Source: Methanolobus sp. UBA32 (lineage in GTDB: Archaea > Halobacteriota > Methanosarcinia > Methanosarcinales > Methanosarcinaceae). Taken from it: a DNA stretch of 53,900 bases. This document shows, piece by piece, positions 17,121 to 26,773 of this stretch. Position 1 is the stretch's first letter. Every line of letters starts with the position of its first letter. Under the pieces are notes generated by a model that did no database searches, had not been told where the DNA came from, and was given only the letters and a program-made list of their open reading frames with translations. The stretch spans positions 353-54,252 of the forward strand of contig DAZF01000043.1 of assembly GCA_002507205.1 (NCBI GenBank), given 5' to 3'. The position numbers and the translations under genes are program-made.

Positions 17121-19070
17121 TTGTCATCAGATAACATCGAAGAAGGAGATTCTTCACAGAAAGTATCTCCTGATATTATGAAAAAATTGAATGATGCATT
17201 TTCCTCTTATCTTGATGGAAAACAATCTTCAACTACCAATTGTGATCTATCTGAAAAGAGTTCGCTTCTGGAATTAGTTCAATCAGGTATCATTGAAAAG
17301 CAGGAATCAAAACCAGAGTCTGATTCTAAAGGTGAATATGCGGATATTTCAGATGATAATTATGTTGGGATGGGGGAAGAACCTGATTTTTCCCTTCTGG
17401 ATGATGGTTCAGTAAGTCCTGATGTTGCTATTATAGTTCCGGATACATTATCTGGAGTTTTTGATGATGTTACATATCAATCGGTCGAAATTGAGATTGA
17501 TGACATTGAAGCAACTGCTAAAAGTGAAGAGGATCAGCGATATTCAGAAATAGTGTCGGATATTTTGAAAAAGACTCCCAAGGCTCCTGTTATCTCGTCT
17601 GCGGAATCTGTAGATAAAAAAGAAGGTTTCTGTGGCAATCTTTCATCTTCTATAAAGAATATTCCTTCAACAGAATCTGAATCAGGCCATAAAATTGAGA
17701 ATGCGCAAGATTCTTCTTTTAATGTAGGGCCGGACACTGTAGCAAAAAAGGCAACAATGTCCGTCAAAGCAGAACCTTGGAAAGAGTTGTATGAATCGGA
17801 TAAAGCCAAAAATTTATCTCCGGCTCCAAACCCCTCTCTGAATAAAACTCTTAATAAGAAAGAAGTCAGGAAAATTGAAAAAAGACTCCAGTCCCGAAGT
17901 GTTGAAACCAATTCATTCCCTTCTGAGATTTCGGTTATCAAGGAAATGAAAGTATCAAAGGTGCCAGAGGACAATATTTTCCGTTCTCCTGTAAATATTG
18001 CTTTCCTTTATAGCAAGGACCATATACGTCATGATGCTGCTTCCCTGTCTATCAACACTCATGAAAAACCTGAGCGTCTTATTAAAGCGATGTGGTATCT
18101 GGAAAAGAACAAAGTTTTCAATGATGGTACGTGCACACTAATAGATGAATTTGGGATGGCGGAAGAAACTGATCTGTTAAGGGTCCATGAAGAATCGTAT
18201 ATTTCATTCGTCCGATCTTATTCAAGTGCAGGTGGCGGTTTTTTAGGTGACAGCACTTACATGACCCCATGCTCGTATGATATTGCAAAGGCAGCAGCAG
18301 GTGCTGCAATAAAAGCCGGTGATCTGCTTTTGGATAAGAAATTCTCACATGCTTTTGTTCTGGCACGTCCGCCTGGTCATCATGCAAGTTCCCAGAAGTA
18401 CGGAGGATTTTGCCTATTCAATAATGCAGCCGTTCTTGCACGGCATTTGCAAAGTAACAGGAATATAGGAAAGATACTGATACTTGACTGGGATGCGCAT
18501 GCTGGTGACGGTACAATGGAAATCTTTTATGAAGATCCGACTGTCATGTTCATATCCCTTCACCGTGATCCTCATGGTTTCTACCCTCGTAAAGGTTTCA
18601 GTTCCCAAATTGGGGAAAACGCAGGCAAAGGGTACACTATGAACGTTGAAATGCCGGAAGGTGCCGGTAATGATGAGTATGCACTGGCATTTGATGAAGT
18701 GGTCGTTCCTCTGGTAAGTCAGTTTGCTCCTGAGTTTATAATCTTCAGTTGTGGTTTTGATGCATATTACAAGGAAAAAAATATCGGCCTGACTCTGGAT
18801 TCAGAAGGTTATCATCAGATGACATCAAAGATGCGTTCAATATTCCATGGACCAATGGTTTTCCTCATGGAAGGTGGCTACCACGATTTTAATGGTCAGC
18901 TATGCCATAGTGTGCTTAATTCTCTCCATGGAAAACCAAACCCTGTCAGTGATTCCCTGGAAATATCAAGTTATAAGTTGAATCAGAAAAAGCAGATATT
19001 TGCTGATACGCAGAAAAAGATAGGGGAATCGAAAAAGTATAATCCGGCATTTTCTTTGCAGGTGTCCTGA
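17121..19070 (+). CDS. HDAC-family deacetylase with a long disordered N-terminal extension
   Basis: A zinc deacetylase of the histone deacetylase / acetylpolyamine amidohydrolase / AcuC superfamily. About 290 N-terminal residues are acidic and Ser-rich, probably disordered; the catalytic domain follows (about 292-630). All key elements are present: RPPGHHA with the His pair, DWDAHAGDGT (zinc ligands Asp and His), CGFDA (third ligand) and the transition-state Tyr in MEGGY. Substrate could be acetyl-lysine on protein, an acetylpolyamine or another amide. TTG 17121 follows GGAGGTG (17108-17114); the frame is open from TTG 17106. It overlaps the second deacetylase gene by one base. Confidence 0.85.
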   Translation: MSSDNIEEGDSSQKVSPDIMKKLNDAFSSYLDGKQSSTTNCDLSEKSSLLELVQSGIIEKQESKPESDSKGEYADISDDNYVGMGEEPDFSLLDDGSVSPDVAIIVPDTLSGVFDDVTYQSVEIEIDDIEATAKSEEDQRYSEIVSDILKKTPKAPVISSAESVDKKEGFCGNLSSSIKNIPSTESESGHKIENAQDSSFNVGPDTVAKKATMSVKAEPWKELYESDKAKNLSPAPNPSLNKTLNKKEVRKIEKRLQSRSVETNSFPSEISVIKEMKVSKVPEDNIFRSPVNIAFLYSKDHIRHDAASLSINTHEKPERLIKAMWYLEKNKVFNDGTCTLIDEFGMAEETDLLRVHEESYISFVRSYSSAGGGFLGDSTYMTPCSYDIAKAAAGAAIKAGDLLLDKKFSHAFVLARPPGHHASSQKYGGFCLFNNAAVLARHLQSNRNIGKILILDWDAHAGDGTMEIFYEDPTVMFISLHRDPHGFYPRKGFSSQIGENAGKGYTMNVEMPEGAGNDEYALAFDEVVVPLVSQFAPEFIIFSCGFDAYYKEKNIGLTLDSEGYHQMTSKMRSIFHGPMVFLMEGGYHDFNGQLCHSVLNSLHGKPNPVSDSLEISSYKLNQKKQIFADTQKKIGESKKYNPAFSLQVS

Positions 19071-20134
19071 TGGTTCATGTCGGAGTCACACTTAATGAAA
19101 ATCATTATTTGCATGACTCCTTGCTAAATGGTTTTCCCTGTCCTGAAAATCCTTCACGCTTAAAAAAGATACAGGAGTATCTTAAATATACTGGTCTGCT
19201 TGATGGTGTTCGGTGTCATATATATAATTCTGAACCTGCTACTGTCAGGGATGTCTTGCGAGTGCACACAAATGAATATGTTGAATTTGTGAAGTCGTGC
19301 ACGAAAGATCCTCGTCTAAGTCCTGGTAAGGATGTATATATATGTCCTTCTTCATTTGATGTGCTTTTAGGGGCTACCGGATGTGTTCTGAATGCAGGTG
19401 ATCTTGTTGTTACAGGAAAATGCAAACATTCTTTTGCCTTGATACGTCCGCCCGGTCATCATGCCGGTCCTGATACGTCCAGTGGATTTTGTATTTTCAA
19501 CAATTCAGGTGTACTGGCCAGGTATCTTCAGGAAGTGCACGGACTTGAGAGAATTGCGATCATAAATATTGATGCGCATGCTTCTGATGGTACACATGCA
19601 GTATTTGAGGCAGATCCCAGTGTTCTCTGCATATCAATTCACCAGGACCAATCAACTCTTTATCCGTATAAGGGTTTTATTCGGGATATTGGTGTCCGGC
19701 CTGCACTTGGTTATTGTATCAATATGGAAATGCCTCCGGAGTCCAGTAATCCTGAATACAATGTATTCTATGATGAAGTGGTGGATAAAGTACTGGAAAA
19801 ATTCCATCCACAGATGGTTATACTTGAATGCGGGTTTGATGCTTACCATAAAGAAGCTCTGACAAAACTGAATCTTACTATTACCGGGTATTATCAATTA
19901 ATAGTTAAATTAGCAGGTAAATGGAACATTGTGAGTTTGCTGGAAGGCGGTTATCATGATGATCTTGGCCTGCTCACGTCGGTTGTTCTGCGTGCATTGG
20001 CCGGGGAAAGCAATATTAAGGATGATGTTGACCTGATAGACCTGCTTGCTTCAAGGCATGCTAAAACCAGAAAAGATTTTAACAATAATTTGTCCCTTCT
20101 GAAAATGAGGTTGGAACCATACTGGGATTTATAG
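19070..20134 (+). CDS. HDAC-family deacetylase, second copy
   Basis: A 354-aa member of the same superfamily without the extension. RPPGHHAG, NIDAHASDGT, CGFDAYH and LEGGYHDD supply the His pair, three zinc ligands and catalytic Tyr, so it looks active. It resembles the C-terminal domain of the previous gene (shared GFCxFNN, ARYLQ/ARHLQ, YPYKGF/YPRKGF, EVV), indicating tandem duplication. The ATG overlaps the preceding TGA by one base (TGATG), so the two are cotranslated and may work as a complex. A GNAT acetyltransferase follows five bases later. Confidence 0.88.
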   Translation: MVHVGVTLNENHYLHDSLLNGFPCPENPSRLKKIQEYLKYTGLLDGVRCHIYNSEPATVRDVLRVHTNEYVEFVKSCTKDPRLSPGKDVYICPSSFDVLLGATGCVLNAGDLVVTGKCKHSFALIRPPGHHAGPDTSSGFCIFNNSGVLARYLQEVHGLERIAIINIDAHASDGTHAVFEADPSVLCISIHQDQSTLYPYKGFIRDIGVRPALGYCINMEMPPESSNPEYNVFYDEVVDKVLEKFHPQMVILECGFDAYHKEALTKLNLTITGYYQLIVKLAGKWNIVSLLEGGYHDDLGLLTSVVLRALAGESNIKDDVDLIDLLASRHAKTRKDFNNNLSLLKMRLEPYWDL

Positions 20135-20138
20135 ATCC

Positions 20139-21041
20139 GTGGTTAAAAAGGTAGTTGATCAAATGTTTGAACTTGCAAGAACTGATGATGGTATATCTTT
20201 CTGTAAACTTGAGCATGCTTTTGAGCTTGACAAGTTGAAGATAGGTGAATTCAGTTACTTCAGGAAATATCTTGGTATGGCAGATTATTTCTCCAATTTT
20301 AACAGCTGGCTTAAAAGACCTACAGTAGCGTTGGTGCTGGCGATATCAGACAACACTGTTGTTGGATGGGCAATGAATGAAAAATGGAGTTCTCCTTCAA
20401 CTGATGGAAGACCTGTGTATGTGTTGCGTGGTATTGAGATCTCTCCTCAGCTTGCAAGGCGGGGCGTGGGCAAAAATATGTTTTTCCTTATAGCCAATGT
20501 ACTACTTGGCCACGTTATTACAAAGCCGGTAAATAAGAATGCAAAACTCTTCTTCGAGTCTCTGAATTTTGTGGAACCTTCTTCGAGTTCTCCGGTGAAT
20601 CTTGGTGATTATCCGGGTTATATGATACTTGAAGAGGGTAAAAAGGAATTATTGTCCTTTGAGGATATTTCGGTATTTGAAACTAATATAATGTCATGTA
20701 AAGCTAAGATATTTCCAAAAGAAATCAATCTTGAACCTGTGGTCAGTGGTGTTAATACAGTAGTATCAAATGAGTGTGTTGCTACTGAAAAATCCATTAT
20801 TGCAGATGGTGGGACTGATTCAGTTACTTCACCTGATGATAAAGGTGTTGGCGATTCTCAGGACCCTATCGTATTTGATGGTAAATTTGTGGGTGAACAG
20901 AAAATGATGTCCCCTTGTAAATGCGGGCATTATCTGGTATACAAATATCAGGTCACCGGTAAGAAGAAAGGTACTGCTTTTATATGTGCCAGTTGCAACA
21001 TTGAACGCTATTTCCTCCCGCTTAAGAACCTGTCTAAATAG
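20139..21041 (+). CDS. GNAT N-acetyltransferase with C-terminal zinc-ribbon-like tail
   Basis: The N-terminal half (about 1-165) has a GNAT fold: ALVLAISDNTVVGWA strand pair, then the acetyl-CoA site LRGIEISPQLARRGVGKNMFF, and the late NKNAKLFFESLNF helix typical of the family. A linker of about 80 residues leads to a C-terminal module with CKCGHYLVY and ICASCN (about 262-290), a likely four-Cys zinc ribbon. GTG 20139 is used; ATG 20163 is an alternative. It directly follows two deacetylases, so an acetylation/deacetylation pair acting on a common target is an attractive inference. Substrate unknown. Confidence 0.75.
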   Translation: MVKKVVDQMFELARTDDGISFCKLEHAFELDKLKIGEFSYFRKYLGMADYFSNFNSWLKRPTVALVLAISDNTVVGWAMNEKWSSPSTDGRPVYVLRGIEISPQLARRGVGKNMFFLIANVLLGHVITKPVNKNAKLFFESLNFVEPSSSSPVNLGDYPGYMILEEGKKELLSFEDISVFETNIMSCKAKIFPKEINLEPVVSGVNTVVSNECVATEKSIIADGGTDSVTSPDDKGVGDSQDPIVFDGKFVGEQKMMSPCKCGHYLVYKYQVTGKKKGTAFICASCNIERYFLPLKNLSK

Positions 21042-21099
21042 GACCATTTTTCAATTTATTTTTTACGAATTCCTTTTTCGAAAGCAATTTGTTTAATTG

Positions 21100-21218
21100 A
21101 CTTTTTTAATAATTTATATAAGCAGAAGTTGCTTATTTTCAATTTTCAATAGAAGGTTATTAATATGGCAAATACAATATTAGTTATAATTATAATACTA
21201 GATATATAATATATTCAT
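21100..21218 (+). promoter_or_regulatory. Promoter and leader for the CheF-like operon
   Basis: A TATA-like TTTATATAAG lies at 21113-21122, with a predicted start about 25 bases on. The remaining AT-rich leader contains a 14-codon hydrophobic frame (ATG at about 21164) that I do not consider a demonstrated gene. T-rich sequence at 21055-21065 may terminate the upstream deacetylase/acetyltransferase operon. Confidence 0.45.
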
Positions 21219-21821
21219 ATGGGGTCTTTCCAGATGGCTCAAGAGCAGGGTATCGCAAAAGTTGATCTAACTTATATTTATAAAGCAGTGATGATGGGCA
21301 ATTCCCTTTATTCCGATAATTGGGAAAAAGGTGTTCTCTATCTTACCAACCTGAACCTATGGTTCTCAGAGGGGGGAGGATGGATAACAATACCTCTAAA
21401 AAGCATTACGATGGTGGGCAGGGAGGTTACTGACCCTATTCGCATGAAAGCACAGCGGACCATTGGTACTTCACATGTACTCATGATCGATTATCTTCAG
21501 CCTTCATCTGTTGTAGAAGGAGCTACGGCTTCTGCTACTGCATTATTAGCAGGTAACGAAGCGGTGATCAATACGCTAAAGACCTATCTTCAGCCAATGT
21601 GTGGTACTTCTCCGAAAAAGCAATCGCTTTCTGATGTTGATAAAAAGCTCCTTTACATGCTTTCAACCGGTGTAAATGACTTACAGAAGCTTGGTTTTTT
21701 CATAGGTGTTGATGGTGATACACTGGCTACCAGTTTCAAGAACCTGAGGGAGCAGAATCTCTGCGACACATCGGGAACACTTACTGAACATGGTCTAAAG
21801 CAAATAAGGGAGATGATGTGA
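21219..21821 (+). CDS. CheF-like taxis adaptor protein (short form)
   Basis: CheF proteins connect the chemotaxis proteins CheY, CheD and CheC2 to the archaellum switch. The N-terminal part (about 20-125) has a PH-like beta pattern (WEKGVLYLTNLNLWF, WITIPLKSITMVGREV, HVLMIDYLQ) as in the CheF-arch family, and the C-terminal part (about 135-200) is a winged helix (DKKLLYMLSTG, LREQNLCD, LTEHGLKQIREMM). At 200 aa it is shorter than the roughly 280-300 aa haloarchaeal CheF and seems to have only one PH-like unit. ATG 21234 is an alternative start. It heads a new operon; no other che gene is in the window. Confidence 0.65.
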   Translation: MGSFQMAQEQGIAKVDLTYIYKAVMMGNSLYSDNWEKGVLYLTNLNLWFSEGGGWITIPLKSITMVGREVTDPIRMKAQRTIGTSHVLMIDYLQPSSVVEGATASATALLAGNEAVINTLKTYLQPMCGTSPKKQSLSDVDKKLLYMLSTGVNDLQKLGFFIGVDGDTLATSFKNLREQNLCDTSGTLTEHGLKQIREMM

Positions 21822-21855
21822 AATGAACTTAATCACCAAAAAGGAGGTGTTTTGA

Positions 21856-22770
21856 TTGGCAGATCCAGGTCTTCCTCCTTTCATGAGTGCCCCTGGCGGA
21901 GATGCACCACCTATGTCCAATAGCAGTTTTGGACAGTCCATGGGTGCTTTTGGAGCAATGCTCAAATTACAGCAAAATATCAGTGATAGATTCCCCAGAG
22001 CCAAGGTTCCGTGGAGCGGGACCAGAGAATTCCTCAAGGCAAGTACCATTGAGATGATAAGATCCACTTCACTTTATCGCTTCCACATGGATTTCTTCCG
22101 GGAAATTGGTCTTGGTAATATGCAGTTGATATCTTATGCACCAATGCATTACATTTACGCAGTTCCCAATAATCCTGTGTGCAATTTCTATCCGGCACTC
22201 AACAACCAGAAAGTGTGTGTAGCTACAACAGATGCTCTTCACAGATTTTTCAGGGAGGAGCTTGAACTTGAGTGCACAGTTGAAGAGATCGAATGTATCA
22301 AAAATGGCAATGAGGTATGTAAGTTCAAAGTCGACCTTCAGCCTATATCTGCATATCAGGTAATGCTTGATGGACATGACAAGATGATACTTTCAGGTGT
22401 CAGGCCACCAGTTGACGAAAATGACTTGAGGGACAGGGTAAGGGCACTGACAGTGTATAAGTTACTGGAAAACGGCCGTTTGTCAGAAATAGGCAATGCT
22501 TACATGCAATTTGCAAGCAGCATGAAGGTCGAGGAAAAAATATTCGATCCACCATGGAAGCTCAAAGAAGAACTCTCCTCTATTGCTGATACTCACAGTA
22601 CTTTTGGTGGTGCATTTGGTGCAATGGCCAAAACAGTCCAGGAACAGCAATCAGATAAGCCTGTAACTCCTGCGCCAGTTGTCTCCGAGGAAACAAAACA
22701 ATTGCAGGAAGAAGCTAAAAAGACAGATAGTTTTGCCGAGCTTCTTGCAAAAATGAAAAAAAATCAGTAG
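21856..22770 (+). CDS. V4R-like domain protein of the archaellum-associated island
   Basis: A 304-aa soluble protein. A Gly/Pro/Met-rich N-terminus (1-35) leads into an alpha+beta domain with EIECIKNGNEVCKFKVDL (about 145-160), matching the V4R (4-vinyl reductase) small-ligand domain pattern with a Cys pair. The C-terminal part (about 200-304) is helical with a charged coiled-coil-like end (EETKQLQEEAKKTDSFAELLAKMKK). TTG 21856 is supported by AAGGAGGTG at 21841-21849. V4R domains often act as ligand sensors, so this could feed a signal to CheF or the KaiC-like ATPase nearby (inference). Confidence 0.6.
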   Translation: MADPGLPPFMSAPGGDAPPMSNSSFGQSMGAFGAMLKLQQNISDRFPRAKVPWSGTREFLKASTIEMIRSTSLYRFHMDFFREIGLGNMQLISYAPMHYIYAVPNNPVCNFYPALNNQKVCVATTDALHRFFREELELECTVEEIECIKNGNEVCKFKVDLQPISAYQVMLDGHDKMILSGVRPPVDENDLRDRVRALTVYKLLENGRLSEIGNAYMQFASSMKVEEKIFDPPWKLKEELSSIADTHSTFGGAFGAMAKTVQEQQSDKPVTPAPVVSEETKQLQEEAKKTDSFAELLAKMKKNQ

Positions 22771-22778
22771 GGATATGA

Positions 22779-23144
22779 ATGTCAGGTTACAGATCAGTTT
22801 CAGAGAATAATCATCTGGGAGATTTCATAGGTGAATTTGTAAGGGTGATTACGGACAAGTCACATTACAGAGGCGAATGTGCAAGGATCGATCAAAAGAA
22901 CAACAATATTCTCTTGATAAATGTTGTAATGAAAAACGATACTGGATGGGTTGACATAAGTGACCGTATGCTGGTAATGGGACCTTCCATCGAATCAGTC
23001 TACATAGAAAAAAGCTTTCCATTTGACAGCAATGAATCCCTGATACTTTCTATTGAGAACGGTTCATTGATGCCGGATTCAGATCCTGCTTTACAGAACC
23101 TGAATAATTATAACGAAGCCGGATTCCCGGAGGACTACAAATGA
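22779..23144 (+). CDS. Hypothetical protein, 121 aa (Sm-like beta pattern)
   Basis: I do not recognise this protein. Residues 14-75 alternate strands (GEFVRVITDKSHYRGECARI, NILLINVVMKNDTG, RMLVMGPSIESVYI) in a way that recalls Sm-like small beta barrels, but this is only a visual resemblance. The rest is acidic and Asn-rich. It starts eight bases after the V4R-like gene and overlaps the KaiC-like gene by four bases (ATGA), so it is translationally coupled to the ATPase and may be its partner. Confidence 0.55.
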   Translation: MSGYRSVSENNHLGDFIGEFVRVITDKSHYRGECARIDQKNNNILLINVVMKNDTGWVDISDRMLVMGPSIESVYIEKSFPFDSNESLILSIENGSLMPDSDPALQNLNNYNEAGFPEDYK

Positions 23145-24229
23145 GCGGTGAGAAAAGAATACCAACCGGAATTGCAGGTCTTGACCGGGTAATCGAAGGT
23201 GGCGTACGTGACAATACGACTTTTCTGGTTGTTGGTTCAAGTGGTACCGGAAAATCTACATTTGCAATGCAATATCTGAATTATGGCCTTGAACATGGTG
23301 AGAATGGTCTCTACATCAGTATGGAAGAACCCCCAGAGCAGATCATGCGTGAAGCAAAGATGCTGGGTTTCAATCTTGATAAGTACTATGAAAAGGAACT
23401 TTTCTTCTTCCATTCAAAAGGAAAGGATTTTGTAAAGCTTGTAGATGAGCAGCTCCCCGCACTTGTGGAAGCTAACCGGAACTATTCGGTAAAGACCCGT
23501 GTTATCATAGATCCTTTAACTCCTCTTATATGGGCTATACAGGATAAACAGGAGCAGCGTGAGATTATCACGAAGCTGTTCTACACTTTAAAGCAGCTTG
23601 GCCCTGTCCTTATCACAACTGAGGAACATTCTTCTCCGGGAGAGACTGTCGGTGAGGATGTGCTGATTCCCATTTACATGTCCGATGGTGCTGTACACCT
23701 GACCTACCGGCCAATTGGAGGTGCTTTTAACAGGGCTCTTGAGATCATCAAAATGCGTGCCACAAGACATGGGGAGGAGGTATATCCCTACATATTTGTT
23801 CGTGGTGTCGGGGTTGTTGTAAGAACCACTCCACTTGTATCTGCCGAAGATATGCGCAAATATGATGATGTCTTTGACAAGGCTATAAGGACTGCTGCAG
23901 ACCTTGGAGCTGGTGAGAGGATGCTTGAACGTCTCGTTTACGTTAAGGAGAACTGGTCATATCCGTTCTCTCCAAAGGAAACACTTCAGATATTCTTTGA
24001 ATCCCAAGGTCTGAATGATGCAGTGACAAGGCAGGATCTCGCAAGAAGAAAAGAAGAAGAGGCAAGTTCTCCCGAAGTCCCGCTGGATATCGGTGAACTG
24101 TCCGGTGGAACTCTGCAGATCGAAAATGCAGAGCTTATTCAGGATGATGAACTCTCCTTTTCAGATTCAAATGATGAAGGACTTATAGAAATTGATAGTC
24201 TGAGTGAACTGGAAGAATTAATTCAATGA
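23141..24229 (+). CDS. KaiC/RadA-like ATPase
   Basis: A 362-aa RecA-superfamily ATPase of the KaiC-like type. It opens with RIPTGIAGLDRVIEGG and has the Walker A GSSGTGKST near residue 32, the ISMEEPPEQI signature with paired catalytic Glu, Walker B RVIIDPLTPL near residue 123, and KMRATRHGE near 205. A helical extension and an acidic, likely disordered tail (about 300-362) follow the ATPase domain. ArlH, the archaellum regulator, is a related but shorter protein of about 230 aa; the extra C-terminal part argues against this being ArlH. The likely role is as a signalling or assembly switch in this island. Confidence 0.75.
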   Translation: MSGEKRIPTGIAGLDRVIEGGVRDNTTFLVVGSSGTGKSTFAMQYLNYGLEHGENGLYISMEEPPEQIMREAKMLGFNLDKYYEKELFFFHSKGKDFVKLVDEQLPALVEANRNYSVKTRVIIDPLTPLIWAIQDKQEQREIITKLFYTLKQLGPVLITTEEHSSPGETVGEDVLIPIYMSDGAVHLTYRPIGGAFNRALEIIKMRATRHGEEVYPYIFVRGVGVVVRTTPLVSAEDMRKYDDVFDKAIRTAADLGAGERMLERLVYVKENWSYPFSPKETLQIFFESQGLNDAVTRQDLARRKEEEASSPEVPLDIGELSGGTLQIENAELIQDDELSFSDSNDEGLIEIDSLSELEELIQ

Positions 24230-24248
24230 TTGCCTGAGGTGGATTGAC

Positions 24249-25019
24249 GTGTCAGTTAAAAAAACAAAAGATGACCTTGAGGATGTTTCCCTTTTGAAGT
24301 TTGCTCTGGTCGCACAGCTGAAAAGGACACACCAATCCAGTGATGTGGATGTACTTTTATTTGCAGGTGCAGACGGAAAGATATATGCATCCTACATACC
24401 GGATAGTATCGGCCCGAAGATATTTGAGCTCACCAACCTGATCAGCCATAATCTGTTACATGTGAGCCAGCAGCTTGCAATGGGACTCAGACAATCGGTC
24501 ATAGAATATGACTTCGGTACTGTTATTTTCTCGGCAGTCGGTCGTGGAGCGCTTTTGATTTCCCTTTTCACAGGAAAAGCTGACCTCTCAGAGAATATGG
24601 GTAAGATCGAGGTCGCTAAACATGTGATGCAGCATATCTTTGAACAGCGCCCGATGACTAAGGAGCAGTTGGCTACCTATCCTGAAGAAGTGGCTGCTGA
24701 GTTACGTATATTGTCCAAGATCGTTTTCAATGAAATGTACACCCAGTCTTCTGAATATAAAAAGAACATGGAGATCCTTGCAGACATAAAGGTGAAGATC
24801 ACCGGTGTCATGGGCAGGGGGGAAGTTGACCAGGTGCTTGCAATGGCTTTCAACGAGATTGCCTCATCTCCTAAATGGATGACCGAAGACCTGTGGCCTT
24901 TGCTTGTTGAAATGATAATCAGGGATCAGATACGTCCTCTGCATGGTGATTATGTGGCTGATATATGTGAGGCTGAATGGATACCGGATATAAAACACAA
25001 ACTTGAGTCTTTTGTATGA
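24249..25019 (+). CDS. Roadblock/LC7-like domain protein
   Basis: A 256-aa soluble protein. Residues about 25-135 have a roadblock/LC7 pattern: VDVLLFAGADGKIYAS, a long amphipathic helix, then TVIFSAVGRGALLISLFTGKADL and a second helix. The remainder is helical with no family I recognise. Roadblock proteins commonly regulate small GTPases and other P-loop ATPases (MglB for MglA), and here the gene follows a KaiC-like ATPase by 19 bases. GTG 24249 is supported by GAGGTGG at 24236-24242. Confidence 0.6.
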   Translation: MSVKKTKDDLEDVSLLKFALVAQLKRTHQSSDVDVLLFAGADGKIYASYIPDSIGPKIFELTNLISHNLLHVSQQLAMGLRQSVIEYDFGTVIFSAVGRGALLISLFTGKADLSENMGKIEVAKHVMQHIFEQRPMTKEQLATYPEEVAAELRILSKIVFNEMYTQSSEYKKNMEILADIKVKITGVMGRGEVDQVLAMAFNEIASSPKWMTEDLWPLLVEMIIRDQIRPLHGDYVADICEAEWIPDIKHKLESFV

Positions 25020-25033
25020 TATGGTGATCTGCT

Positions 25034-26755
25034 ATGGATGATGAAATATGTGTCTTAAATGCCTGTGAAACAAAAAATCCGGGTTTTCAAGATGAATGGA
25101 CAACGGAAACTGAAATGGATAATCATGCGATCACAGTTCCTGAAACGGATTGTGATGCAGATGCAGATCAAGTGATGGTTAATAAGGATGATAAGGCGGC
25201 TGATTCTATCAACAAGGGTAACTCTGAATATGCGGGTGATTCGAAGTCCGGGATGGTAACATCTCTGGTGGTGGTTTCTGACAGCACAAAGGCTTCTGAT
25301 CCACATGAGGCTAATAGCCCTGAAAAATCCTCCGATATATCATATGAGACTTCGTTCAATGCAGTTCATGAGGGTATGCTATCCAGACTGGAAGAAGCTG
25401 AAACGCTCAATGCTGAAATGGAATCCCGGGTATATGCATTTGAGAAAAAGTTCACGGACCTTCAAAAAAGGATGGATGAAGTTCTTGATTCAAATGGAAA
25501 TTTATTATCTTCTATAGAGAACGATCTTCGAACAAGGGCTGACGAGACTGAGTTAAAACAACTCAAAAAGGATTTCGATCACTTTTCGAAGAGGCTTAAA
25601 CGTGTTGTACAGGCGGAAGATTCTGTAAACGCCGAATCCCTTGATGCTACAAAGGTGCCTCCTGATGTTCTCGAGATAACTTATGCAAAGACCCTGAATG
25701 ATATTTACAGTGCCATGCTTGGGGTATATGGTGACAGAGAGGCTGCCGAGATGGTGGAGGATGCCAGGGACAGTGTACGCCAGTTCAGTGCAGGTATCGA
25801 TTTTTTCAGGTTTGAGGATGACTCTTTCATAATCAGGGGGCTTTCTGAGGCTATATCCTCCAAAATAGTCTCTATAAAACAGATACATGGGACGTATATT
25901 GAATTATTTAAGATGCTTTTCCAGTATGTTCCGAATTATAATTCCCAGGATTTCCGTTCTTTTGTTGAGACTGGAAGTCGGGAATACACTATCGAAAAAG
26001 TAGTGTCGCATGAAGGGTATATTGACAAGATAAATTCTGACATTGGCCTGTTCAGGGATGAGCTGGCTAATATCACGGAGAATGTTAGTTTTATGGCTGA
26101 GTTGCAAAACAACCAGCTTGAAGAAACAGCCTCTAATTCCCAGGATCTCACTGAGATAAAGGAACAGATGAAGAGCATAGCAAAAGCTGTCAATTTACAT
26201 ACAAAAGCAATAAACAAATTGAGCACGATCCTTTCTGAGTTCCGGAATTCATCCATCACAGAAAACCCAATATCAGAGAGTATTGAAGTTCCTGATCTGT
26301 CAAGGATCGAGGAAATGGTTGTTTCAAAAGCAAGCCAGGAAGATATAATAGCTATTTCCTGTGAAATGGAATCTTTCAAAGCCAGTGTGGAGAATATGTT
26401 TTCCTCGATACAGCAGCAAGTTCAGGAAACTATGCTAAGTTCACAGAAGTTACAGGGAACAGAGGATGAAATATCGGAAGTTCATGAAGAAATTCCTGTT
26501 CGTTATGGTATTGAGGAGCCACGACCCCTAAAACTTTCTGAAATGCCGATAGAAGATGTCATCACCGGACAACTGTCTGTACTTGGTTCTGCAACTCTGA
26601 AGCAGCTTGAGAAACAGATCCAGGAAAATGGATTTTCTATCGATTTTGAAAAACTGGCTCTTGTAATGTCATATCTGGAACAGGAACAGCTTGTTCATTC
26701 CACTAAAAAAGGAAGGTATACGTTCTATTCTGTTGCAGGTCATGTAAACGCTTGA
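25034..26755 (+). CDS. Large coiled-coil protein with C-terminal winged helix
   Basis: A 573-aa protein without membrane segments. The first 110 residues are acidic and probably disordered. Heptad-like helices (about 115-195, MLSRLEEAETLNAEMESRV onward, and about 345-470) indicate coiled coils around a helical middle domain. The C-terminus (about 500-570) fits a winged helix (EDVITGQLSVLGSATLKQLE, LALVMSYLEQEQLV, STKKGRYTFYSV). It could be a scaffold comparable to ArlC/D/E, which bridge CheF and the motor in Euryarchaeota, but I see no clear ArlD/E signature. It sits 14 bases after the roadblock-like gene. Confidence 0.6.
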   Translation: MDDEICVLNACETKNPGFQDEWTTETEMDNHAITVPETDCDADADQVMVNKDDKAADSINKGNSEYAGDSKSGMVTSLVVVSDSTKASDPHEANSPEKSSDISYETSFNAVHEGMLSRLEEAETLNAEMESRVYAFEKKFTDLQKRMDEVLDSNGNLLSSIENDLRTRADETELKQLKKDFDHFSKRLKRVVQAEDSVNAESLDATKVPPDVLEITYAKTLNDIYSAMLGVYGDREAAEMVEDARDSVRQFSAGIDFFRFEDDSFIIRGLSEAISSKIVSIKQIHGTYIELFKMLFQYVPNYNSQDFRSFVETGSREYTIEKVVSHEGYIDKINSDIGLFRDELANITENVSFMAELQNNQLEETASNSQDLTEIKEQMKSIAKAVNLHTKAINKLSTILSEFRNSSITENPISESIEVPDLSRIEEMVVSKASQEDIIAISCEMESFKASVENMFSSIQQQVQETMLSSQKLQGTEDEISEVHEEIPVRYGIEEPRPLKLSEMPIEDVITGQLSVLGSATLKQLEKQIQENGFSIDFEKLALVMSYLEQEQLVHSTKKGRYTFYSVAGHVNA

Positions 26756-26773
26756 GATATTAGATGATAAAAA

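Noticed and set aside
17121..20134. Calling the deacetylases histone deacetylases outright
   Set aside because: The active sites fit the wider superfamily, including acetylpolyamine amidohydrolases and AcuC; the substrate cannot be told from sequence.
23141..24229. Identification as ArlH
   Set aside because: The protein is about 130 residues longer than ArlH and is not beside arlI/arlJ.
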